From: Costus lasius
Taxonomy: Eukaryota > Streptophyta > Magnoliopsida > Zingiberales > Costaceae
Direction: 5' to 3'
Length of the DNA stretch: 64,000 bases
Assembly: GCA_027563935.2 (NCBI GenBank)
Contig: CM050453.2
Coordinates: forward strand, 63,596,018 to 63,660,017
The notes beneath the pieces are model-generated. The model was given only the letters and a program-made list of their open reading frames with translations. It did not search any database and was not told where the DNA came from. This document shows positions 21,149 to 31,518 of the stretch, piece by piece (positions within the stretch are counted from its first letter, which is position 1; every line of letters begins with the position of its first letter). The position numbers and the translations under genes are program-made.

Positions 21149-24100
21149 ATGAACAATGGCAGATGGTCACTGCGATCCACCCTGGAAAGGGATAAGTTGG
21201 TTGGATCCAACTTAAAGGATTGGTATATGAACTTGAGAATTGTGCTCAAGCTCGAGAGGAAGCTATATGTCCTTGAGAAGCCAATTCCTGAGCCACTTCC
21301 ATGCTTGGCCTCAGCAGCTGAGAAGGATGCTTATGATAAGCATCAAGCTGATACTTTGGAGATTGCACAATTGATGCTAACCAACATGTCGCCCGAGCTA
21401 AGAGGGCAATATGAATCTAAGAGTGCCTCTGAAATTATTTCTAGTCTAAGGCAGCTCTTTGATGCATTGGTTGAGCTCAACCCTCCTAAAGTACACATTC
21501 AATGTGTTAAGCCCAAAGGCTTAACTAAAACATTGAAAATAAAGATGGAAAGAGTCAGGAATAATAAGTGCTACTCATGTGGAGGACCACCTCACATGAT
21601 AAAGGACATAGTACGACTTCAGAATGAGAAGAAGAGAGGCAAGGGTTCGTCTTCATGCTCAGGTATCTATGTTACAGAAGTCAATCTTTCTACTTCTATG
21701 TCATGGGTATTGGATACCGCATGTGGAGCTCATATTTGTACAAATATGCAGGGGCTCAAGAAAAGTAGATCGGTGCGACCTGGAGAGATTAACCTACGCG
21801 TTGGAAATGGGGCACAGGTTGCTGCTGTTGCTGTAGGCGTCTTGACTCTCTCCTTGCCTTCTGGACTTCTATTAGAACTAGATAATTGCTTTTGTGTACC
21901 TTCACTTACTAAGAACATTGTATCCATTCCTTGCTTAGCAAAGAAGGGATTTAAGTTTGAAATAAATAAGAACTCTTGTTCTTTTTCATTTGCAAATATG
22001 TTCTATGGGAAGGGTACTTTGTGCAATGGTCTGTATATCTTGGATATGGAAAGTTCTATCTGTAACATAAGTAATAAAAGGACCAAACTGAGTGGTTCAG
22101 TTGGTGCTTTCCTATGGCACTGTCGATTAGCCCATATAAACAAAAATCGCATCCAACAACTCCATGCAAATGGATTGTTAGATTCAAGTTCCTTGGAGGA
22201 ATTTGATACATGTGAACCTTGTTTATTAGGGAAAATGACAAAGGCACCCTTCACCAAGATTGGTGAGAGGGCAGGAGGTTTATTGGATCTCATACATACT
22301 GATGTGTGTGGGCCTTTCAATAAACAAGCCAGAGGAGGGTACAACTACTTCATTACCTTCACTGATGACTTCAGTAGGTATGGATATGTCTACCTAATGA
22401 GACATAAATCTGAGTCCTTTGAGAAATTCAAAGAGTTCAAGAATGAAGTAGAGAACCAGCTTGGAAGATCCATTAAAGCTCTTCGATCAGATCGAGGTGG
22501 AGAATACCTGAGTGGAGAGTTCTTTGACTATCTGAGAGAGTCTGGGATCATATCCCAACTCACTACTCCTGGAACACCTCAATGGAATGGTGTGTCTGAA
22601 AGGAGAAATCGAACTTTATTGGATATGGTTCGATCTATGATGAGTCATGCAACTCTACCTCCCTTATTCTGGGGGCATGCACTTGAGACAGCTTCTCTGA
22701 TACTGAATAATGTTCCATCTAAGAGTGTCTCCAAAATACCATACGAGGTATGGAGTGGGAGACGCCCTAATCTCACGTTTATCAGGATCTGGGGATGTGA
22801 GGCTTATGTCAAACGTCAGGATTCTAGCAAGCTAGAACCTAGATCTGATAAGTGTGTATTTGTGGGGTATCCGAAGGAAACTAAAGGATACTACTTCTAT
22901 GTCCCAACCGAGAACAAAGTTTTTGTTGCTCGGGGTGCTGTCTTTCTAGAGAAAGAATTTCTTATGAAAGAAGTTAGTGGGAGGGAGTTTGACTTGGATG
23001 AGGTCCAAGTGCAACCACAAGACAAAGAGATGGAATCTGAGCCATCTGCACCAGTTGTTATACAACCTGAGGCTCAGACACAGGTCCCACGTAGGTCTGG
23101 GAGGATTCGTCGTGCACCTGAGAGGTACGGGTCACTGCCGACTCAACACGATGGAATTTTCATCATTGAGGATGAACCCAGAACCTATGATGAGGCGGTC
23201 AGTGGACCGGACTCCGAGAGATGGCTTGACGCCATGCGATCCGAGATGGATTCCATGTCGGCTAACCAAGTCTGGGATTTGGTTGAGCTGCCTGATGGGG
23301 TAAAACCCATAGGGTGTAAATGGGTCTTCAAGAAGAAGACAGACATGGATGGCAATATAGTTACCTATAAGGGTAGACTAGTGGCTAAAGGTTTTAAATA
23401 AGTCCACGGGGTGGACTATGATGAAACCTTCTCGCCAGTTGCCATGATCAAGTCCATTCGGATTCTGCTTGCTATAGCTGCATATCATGACTATGAGATA
23501 TGGCAGATGGATGTGAAGACAGCGTTCCTTAACGGGAAGCTGACTGAGGAAGTGTACATGACACAACCTGATGGCTTCATCCATCCTGCAGAGGCTAGTA
23601 AGGTCTGCAGGCTAAAGAGATCCATTTATGGATTAAAGCAAGCATCTCGAAGTTGGAATCTTCGATTTGATGAAGCTGTGAGAGATCATGGCTTTATCAA
23701 AAGCGAAGATGACGCCTGTGTATATAGAAAATTCAGTGGGAGCTTGGTGATTTTTCTGGTCTTGTATGTCGATGACATACTGCTCATCGGAAACGACATC
23801 CCTAGTCTTCAAGCTGTGAAGACATGGTTGGGGAAGTGTTTTGAGATGAAAGACTTAGGGGAGGCCGCCTATATTCTAGGTGTGAGGATCTACCGAGAAA
23901 GATCCAAGAGGCTCCTGGCCCTTAGTCAGAGTACCTACATTGATAAGGTCCTAGAGAGGTTTAACTTGGAGCAATCCAAGAAAGGATACCTTCCAGTAAG
24001 ACATGGCCTTACTCTCTCAAAGAGCCAGTGTCCTACAACACAGGCTGAGAGGGATAACATGAGTCGAATTCCTTATGCTTCGGCAGTAGGGTCGATCATG

Positions 24101-24748
24101 TATGCAATGTTGTGTACTAGACCAGACGTGGCATATGCTGTAAGCATAACCAGCCGATACCAATCCAATCCAGGTCTGCAGCACTGGGTGGCTGTAAAGA
24201 ACATCCTAAAGTATCTAAGGAGAACTAAGGATTTGTTCTTGGTCTATGGGGGACAGGAAGAGCTCAGTGTCCAGGGCTATACTGATGCATCATTCCAGTC
24301 TGACCCTGACGACTTTAGATCGCAGGCCGGCTATGTGTTCAACATAAATGGAGGCGCTGTATGCTGGAAGAGCTTCAAGCAATCCACCATAGCAGATTCT
24401 ACAACCGAGGCAGAGTATGTGGCCGCTTCTGAGGCAGCCAAGGAAGCCGTTTGGATGAGGAAGTTCATATCTGATCTTCAGGTGGTCCCTAGTGCAATGG
24501 ATCCCATTGAACTCTACTGTGACAACAATGGAGCAATTGCACAAGCCAAGGAACCACGGTCTCATCAAAGATCCAAACACATACTCAGAAGATTTCACCT
24601 AATCAGAGAGATCATTGAAAGAGGTGATGTCAAGATTAGCAGAGTTGACATAGAGAACAATCTGGCAGACCCATTGACCAAGGCTTTGGCGCAGCAGAAG
24701 CATGATGGTCACGCTAGAGATATGGGGTTAAGATTCCTCAACCTCTAG
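21149..24748 (+). pseudogene. Copia gag-pol, broken (CopC)
   Basis: The frame starts MNNGRWSLRST at 21149. An upstream in-frame ATG at 21101 is less likely because it lies before the acceptor-like TAG. Compared with CopA, gag lacks about 110 residues after 'LRQLFDA' (near 21460), with the frame kept. The zinc knuckle is CYSCGGPPHMIKDI, with the last cysteine missing. Protease (WVLDTACG), integrase (HHCC; DVCGPF, RSDRGGEY, WNGVSE), reverse transcriptase (LVLYVDD) and RNase H (GYTDASF, EAEYVAA, CDNNGA) signatures are present. One nonsense codon, TAA at 23399-23401, replaces the glutamine of GFKQ, a CAA to TAA change. The frame then continues uninterrupted to 24748. Confidence 0.95.
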
Positions 24749-24758
24749 GTCTTAGTGC

Positions 24759-24769
24759 AAGTGGGAGAT
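24759..24769 (+). other. Polypurine tract of CopC
   Basis: AAGTGGGAGAT directly before the 3' LTR, identical to that of the CopA/CopB elements. Confidence 0.85.
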
Positions 24770-26662
24770 TGTTGGTGTATATGCCCTAGGACCTAGTTTT
24801 GGTCCACTTATGTACTACTTGACTTTGATATTTATATATATCATTCTGGCATTGTCATTGTCAATGTTTGTTTACATCTGCGCACATGTACTAACATGAT
24901 AATGTCCCTGGAGACAGATTGGATCTGTGCTCAAACTATTGTCCCCAGTCGATGTACCTTAGTGGATATGGGACAGCTATGGTACTTGAGAGACTGGTAT
25001 GTGAGCTGGTTAGGTACGTGGTGCTAACGCAGACACATGGGTATATCATTGGAGGATATACTGGAAAGACCCGCTGTGAGGCTATGACTTGGTGTCATAA
25101 GTTATCCTCACAAGTGACAGGAGATGCATTGATCCCTTGACTTGAGGTCATTGATCGTTCTATATGGTTAGCGACTTGCTTTGATACAACCTAACACCTC
25201 GCCGTAGTTGGGAGGTCATAACGGTTGTCATTGAGCATATCACGACCCATATAGAGAAGGTCAATGGACAGACATAGGATTTGCCCCTTCCTTAGGGAAG
25301 TATGATATCCATGGAGCTCCTCTATGGTTCTATGACTGAGAGTGTATGGCCATACCCAGGTAAGAACCTGTTTTAGTCATAGCCATGTGATTGGGTGAAA
25401 ACAAGTGGTGACACACTTGTCCAATCGGATATCAGTCCGGCAAAGAGACTGTAATGCATCTGTACCTAGTTGCGATGATGGGGATGTCGATGTCGATATC
25501 CATTCCAATGACCTGGGTAGCAGCGATGCACTGCTAGGTGCCACTCACTGCTTGTGGTGACCTTTGGTCAGCACTGCCAGCGTCAGAAGAACCTACAGGG
25601 TCGCACACCTTGATACTTGAGTTCTCGTATTGATCGAGAAGCCTTATGATCAAGTTATTGGATAACTCGGATCTAATTGGGAGATTTCATCAGCACCAAT
25701 GGGCCTGATGAGATGGAAGAATGTTATTGGAGCCAAACTTCATTTTTGGCAGGTTGACCCGTATTTGACCATGGTTGGTCACACTTGGATTAGGGTTGCA
25801 TTGGATTGGATCCAAATGCTTAAATCAACCCATAGGATGAAGTTTGGGTTAGCTCATTATCCAAGGAAGCCCAATAACAAGTTCTCATGAAGAGAAGAGA
25901 GGCTAAAAGGGTATAATGGGGAGAAACCCAACCCCATTGGCGCCTAAGGGGCATAATGGGGTTAGGGTGGCAAAATTGCTTCATTAAGGAAGCAATTTGC
26001 GCCTAGCCCTTCTCCCTTGATGGTATGAATGCCTTTAAGGCATGTCTTGGGCTGATATGGTACTTGGGCAATTATGGAAAGGTTGAATGAAGTTTATGGT
26101 AAAGTCTTGGAGACTTTCCTTGCATCAAACCTCCTCATCCTAGCCCTACACTTGTCATGATCCTAGCCCTTGCCCTAATCGCCTCTTGCCCTATATATGT
26201 GACCCTAGCCACCCCCTCTTATATGATTCATCCTTGGAGGCGTGAACATAAGAAAGGAGCAAGAGCAAGGAGCAAGGGCGCAATCTCTTCCTCCTCCATC
26301 AAGTGGCCGCAAGCTTCTCCTTCCTTACCACTTGGCGCATCTTTCTCTCTTGGTGGCACAAGGTGGTTGGAGCATCTCCCTAAGGCCTGGATCTTCTTCC
26401 TGAGGCTAGCACCGGGCGTGGAAGAAGAGGACTCGAGGCATCCGTGTGTGTGAGACTGCAGAGGGCGCACACTTGGGCGTCTATCACGACATCGACCTCA
26501 TCTTGCTCTGAGGTATTTTCTAACTCATCGTGTCGACCCCCTTGCATGCGATCTTCACTGGGTTTTTGGGACCGACCTGTTTCGGGGACATTCTTCCACT
26601 GTGCAATGTATGTATGTATGTGTCTCTGAAAAATTGTAAAATGTCCCCGGGGTTTCCCAACA
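24770..26662 (+). repeat. CopC 3' LTR
   Basis: 1893 bp, uninterrupted, TGTTGGTG...CCCAACA, followed by the target duplication CTCGC. It preserves the empty sites of both insertions found in the 5' LTR (GTTGG at about 25207-25211; GGATT near 25277), which proves the nesting. TATA-like TATATAT at 26192-26198; palindrome GTATGGCCATAC at 25344-25355. Confidence 0.97.
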
Positions 26663-26667
26663 CTCGC

Positions 26668-27033
26668 TGTTACAGCTATGACTTAATGTCGGCGACCGAT
26701 CGGTGGCCGTTTTTTATCTTGATAGTTTGTTTCAGTCGGACCCGGCTTCGAAAAGGATGAACAAGTCATTCGTCGCGGGCCCTTCCTGTTCCTGTTGACA
26801 GTTCTACTACCGGAACAAGGATGGAAACACTCGAAGTCATAGAAAGATGTCTTCGTCGGCCCGCCATCTTCTCATCACCAAGGATAGCGTAGTCATAGAA
26901 TCGGTGACCTGGATATGCTCTCCAAGCTCTCTTATAATTGATACAGCTCGCCATTTCGTCCATGACCTCATATAACAATAGTTGATTGGTCTTTAAAAGG
27001 AAGGAACAGCCTTTTTGATGAACATTATAAGTC
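26668..27033. other. Organelle-like DNA insert, right part
   Basis: Continues the block that ends at 6759. No gene is recognised; composition is similar to the left part. It runs up to the C-terminal half of the GypN protease, though the exact border is not visible. Confidence 0.35.
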
Positions 27034-28185
27034 ATGGAACCGTCTCGCTTTACCGCCTATGAACAAGAGATTTGGTGTGATATCCTGCCTTTAAAGGGTA
27101 CTTATCATGTACGCTTTGGTCAGCCTTGGTTAGATGACTTTGACGGGTATTACCATAAAGGAAAAGATAACTATATCTTGCGGGTCTACAAGCCACAGCT
27201 ACACATTATGAGACCCAAGCCTAGAACCCCTAAGGTAGACACCTTACCTAAGGAAACTATAGAGTCTAATCTACCCAAACCATCATCTCATAATATTTTT
27301 GACAAATGGGGAAAACAAATGGAAGAATTACAACAAATGCCAAAACTCAAAAAACAAACTCTAGAACCTACTATGCTGCCAACAAATTTAGAAGAAAATT
27401 TTGAGCTTGAGCCAACAACACTCTTGGAAACACTGTAGCCCATTCCCCTAACTAAAGAAGGAAACATCCATCAGGCAGACCTGGAACCACAACATAGGGG
27501 AGTCGACCTAAAACTAACTGAACTTGAGACATCTCCTGATTCCCCTTCTAACCATATCTCTCGGCCTGAATTCGAATCTACCATAGAAGTCCTAGTGATT
27601 GACCATGCTCCAACTACCAATTTAGGATAGGTTAGTAAACCAATTCCTCAAGAGCTGAAAATTTGCCACCGGTACCCTCTATGCTCATCTTCATTGCCTT
27701 CACTCTTAGGGCGTGGACCTACACCTTCAAATTTGTTATTTTTAGATTTACCCTAGCCCGCCCCTAAACCTGAATTAGCTAAAAATCTTGAACAGGTGCA
27801 GGAAGACACCGTTCCTTTAGCCTTAGCATTTTTGGCTAAGAAACCTCACACTTTGGGCAAAGATAAAACCATAGAAATTCAGGAAGAAGTGTTTGATCCA
27901 TTATTAGTCCTAGCACCATATATTGATCCATTTTTACACATGCCACCTCTTGCCATAAGCCCATTCCTAGGTGACTTCCTCACTAGGGCTAGAAACTACC
28001 CACTAAAAACCCTATCCCTTTACCAAGATGAACTTTTGACTCTGCATCCCCTCTTAGAAAGGTCCCATATCGTCAACCCTATGTGCCTAAAAGTTTCAGC
28101 CACTACTTCAATGTGTTCCATGAAAACCTTTTTTATAATCTTGACTTCATCCGATCCTACATACAACATTGACTTTGTGTTTTGA
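27034..28185 (+). pseudogene. GypN coding remnant: C-terminal retropepsin half plus proline-rich tail
   Basis: The segment AYEQEIWCDILPLKGTYHV (about residues 8-26), then RFGQPWLDDFDG, fits the C-terminal half of plant Ty3/gypsy proteases ('YEDEVWCDVLPM..CH.LLGRPW..D'). The same frame continues through three stop codons, all TAG (27436, 27628, 27754), to the end at 28185, as if it were one 384-codon frame. The rest is proline- and leucine-rich with no known domain. No reverse transcriptase, integrase or RNase H follows before the 3' LTR. Confidence 0.65.
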
Positions 28186-28227
28186 ATTAAACTTTTATCC
28201 CGCTACCCTGCAAGCATAAATCATTTT

Positions 28228-29426
28228 TGTATGTCGCAACATTATCTTGCCTCAGCACTTGTTATTGTTGTAGTTAGGATTAGACTAGGATTTATTTTCC
28301 ATGTCTTTACTTTATTTTGTAGTGAATGTAGTAGGATGTTGTAGCCTGCACCTGTAATGCACTTACAAGGCACCGCCAACTCCCTTAACTATACATTAGC
28401 CCTCAACATTGAAGAAGTCAACTACAAAGTCAACATCATGCAAGCTCACATCAACACTCAGCCCTCAGCCTTCTACATCAAATCAGCATCATCAAATTCA
28501 GCAAGACAACTTGGAATTGCATCAAGACCAGCCCACATCATTCAGACCAACAATTCAAATCAGCAGCATTCTAGTTCAACCGAGACTTCAACTCAACAGC
28601 TACTTCCATACTTCAAATCAACAGCTGCCTCCACTTGCCGAATCAACTACCACGCCAAGATCAAGTTCAAATTGTCAAGGTCGACAGCCAATCAAAGTCA
28701 GCCTAGCATCTCCAGCACTTGCAGCCTCCTGCCGAAACCAAATCCTATCCAACTCCAACATTACTCATACAACCACTCATATCATCCAATAAGAAAGCTT
28801 GAAGGACTTCTCATCTCAACCATCCAATTCAAAAACAAAGGACAACAACCATGGATGTAACGTGAGGGAATATTGTCGTTGAGGGAAAGGGGCTTAAAGC
28901 CCTTGTAATTGTCCACACTGCACTAAGTTGAAATCGTTTTGAAGAAACCTTGTGTTAGTTGTGTTTCTCGTGCCGAGAGTGCAGCTTGCTCCTCTTGTGT
29001 ACCGAGGGTTGAACTTGCTCCTCTCTTATCCTTCTCTTCTCTTCTCCTCTATCAATCTCTTCTCTTCAGTTTCTTCACAGCCGACCACCTCATCAAAACT
29101 TAAATCTTCTCTTCTATTGCTCTTGCTTCCATCTCGTCCAGTCATTAGTCGCTTCATCCTTCCACGCTCCATTACACACGCACCGTTATTGTTCCATTGG
29201 TTTGCTGAAGCCCACGACAGTCATCTGCGTTGGAGAAGCTGGGAACTTGAAGGTGCAGCAACACAACCCTTGGAGGTCATTCGGTTAAGGCCCTGCCATA
29301 AGACACCAACAGGGGGTTCGGCCGCCTTCCTTCAAGGGGGCCTCAGGTGCTTTCTCTCCTTCTCAACCCCTAGAACCGCATACCATACATCCCATATTAG
29401 AACTTTATTCTCACTGTTACATTTAT
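28228..29426 (+). repeat. 3' LTR of GypN, truncated by an insertion
   Basis: A direct repeat of 1692-2962. The last roughly 35 bases (after 'tattctcactgttacatt') are missing because the CopB-2 LTR starts at 29427. The remainder does not reappear to the right within the window. Confidence 0.65.
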
Positions 29427-29811
29427 TGTTGGGGTATGCCCTTAAGGCTAATGTTTGAGGCCTTGGGCTGTTATCAGTATCATGTATAAACTATGTATAT
29501 GTTTATAAAGGCAATTGTTGTTATTCAGATTGTTACATTATCTGCTGCTGTATGTATACTTCTGAATAATGTCTCATTGGTGTTTCAGCTTGGCTGACAT
29601 GCGGTATTGTCCTTAGTCGAGATATCTTGGTGAACATGAGATAGCCTTGATATGATGGAGACTAATATGTGTTCTGATCTTATAAGATGCTTCGAGCATG
29701 GAATAAGATTTAGACGCATAGGTGCATTGGATGTACTGGACTGACCCTACTTAGGATATTCAATTGTTTGTCACAATGTGAATAAATCCTTATAAGCAAG
29801 CAAGTGGTATA
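29427..29811 (+). repeat. CopB-2 left LTR, first part (plus orientation)
   Basis: Starts TGTTGGGGTATGCC next to GypN LTR sequence and ends in GTATA (29807-29811), the target of CopA-2. It continues at 38952. Confidence 0.9.
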
Positions 29812-31498
29812 TGAAAGTCCCCTTCAAGGGGGAGCGCAAGGAGATGAAACCCTAAATATGGGGGGGCGCATGTAATATTTCTAGGGAATTCATCATCAAG
29901 ATCGCATGTAGTTCATATGATTAACTTGTATAACCGAAAAGATCTCAAAGGGATCATACCAATGCCATTAGATTGGATGTCGGTTTGGAAGCAAAGACCA
30001 AACGAGAGCTTCTCCACAAGTGACGCACACAAAATGATGTCGCCTACCCCTTGTGATCCTTGTGCTAGCAAGATTCTTCAAGGGTCCTTGCCGTATGGAA
30101 AAAGGGGGGAGAACTTCTTGCTTGGCGAGACCTCCTCGTCGTTCACCACTTCTCTACACGAGAATGCAACGTCGAGAGCAAGAGGGAGAAGAGAGACGTT
30201 ACTCTCATAAACATGTGGAGGCGTTACCATCTATTGGAATAATGCACCTTCCAAATATGGCAACCCTTCAATGTGTGATGCGTTCACACCAAGTGAACCG
30301 ATCACCATTTCTTCCCCTTTGAACCATGCGCTCATGTAATGAGCCGGTTCAATTTGATTTGGTTCAAAGACCAAATAACCCAAGCCATTGGTCTAGATCA
30401 CAATAAACCCTAAAGGTTCAAGATCTAACCGTTCATCTCCTGATGCTCCTGATCTCACCGATCTAGCATCCAATCTCTCGATCGAAGCTTACCGATCTCA
30501 AGCCCTAATCAATCAAACATGATCAGACCAGATCTCACTTACAATCAGAGACTAAATCCCTTCAAACTGAACCCAAACAATTCAGTCCACATGATCTGAC
30601 TTAAGTAAGCCATATCATCAAATTGTGCGACCCTGAGGGTTTCCTTTAGATGTCGGTAACGATAACTTTCATTATCACGATCAGTGAGGGGTATCTAGCA
30701 ACACATCACTGTCTCCCGATATAAAGGAAATAGTCTTCCAAGACTACACCCAAACCACAGCACAAGTGTGAATCCACTTCACAAGGCATACATGATTCCT
30801 TTGCCACTGGATGTTCTTATTGGACAAGCATGTCAAGCCTGTAACTCCAATATGATGAGCATGATTAGACCAGATGAACATAGTCACCTGGGTATGGCCA
30901 TAAACTTTCTCAATCATCTCATTTAGGGGGGCCCCTCTAGAACATGACACTCCTTAAACAAGGAGACGGCAATCCTATATCTATCACTAGTGTCCTAACC
31001 TGACTCATGATCATTATCCAAGATAGTCTATAACCATTATCTTTCAAATGATATTGAACTACCTCAAAACAATGACAATCATCATTTAGAAACACAAGTG
31101 ATCTCAAGTCAGAGGACATGTGCCACTTGTTGCAAACAAGGATTATTCACATTGTGACAAGCAATTGAATATCCTAGTAGGGTCTGTCCAGTACATCCAA
31201 TGTACCCATGAGTCTACATCTTATTCCATGCTCGAAGCATCCTATAAGATTAGAACACATATTAGTCTCAATCATATCAAGGCTGTCTCATGTTCACCAA
31301 GATATCTCGACTAAGGACATTACAGCATGTCAGCCTAGCTGAACAGCATTGAGACATTATTCAGAAGCACACTCATTGCAGCAGACAATGTAACATACTG
31401 AATAACAACCATTGCCTTTATAAACATAAGAGTTTATATACATGATACTGATAGAATCCCAAGGCCTCAAACATTAGCCTTAAGGGCATACCCCAACA
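29812..31498 (-). repeat. CopA-2 3' LTR
   Basis: Starts TGAAAGTCCCC and ends CCCCAACA on the plus strand. G run of seven near 29869. The antisense 64-codon frame recurs at 31120-31314. Confidence 0.95.
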
Positions 31499-31509
31499 AT
31501 CTCCCACTT
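31499..31509 (-). other. Polypurine tract of CopA-2
   Basis: AAGTGGGAGAT on the minus strand, directly before the 3' LTR. Confidence 0.85.
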
Positions 31510-31518
31510 GCACTTAAT

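Larger units (their letters stand above)
6765..26662 (+). mobile_element. CopC: Ty1/copia element with two insertions in its 5' LTR
   Basis: The LTRs start TGTTGGTGTATATG and end CCCAACA. The target duplication CTCGC is at 6760-6764 and 26663-26667. After removing the solo LTR (7207-8897), CopA-1 (8972-18102) and one copy of each of their target duplications, the 5' LTR is 1892 bp against 1893 bp for the 3' LTR. By eye they differ at about eleven positions, all transitions, plus one 1-bp indel. The gag-pol frame has one nonsense codon and a shortened gag, so the element is not autonomous now. Confidence 0.95.

Noticed and set aside
29917..30322. Paired frames at 29917-30322 and 37350-37770 as a duplicated gene
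   Set aside because: They lie in the two CopA-2 LTRs; duplication reflects the LTR pair and neither has a protein signature.
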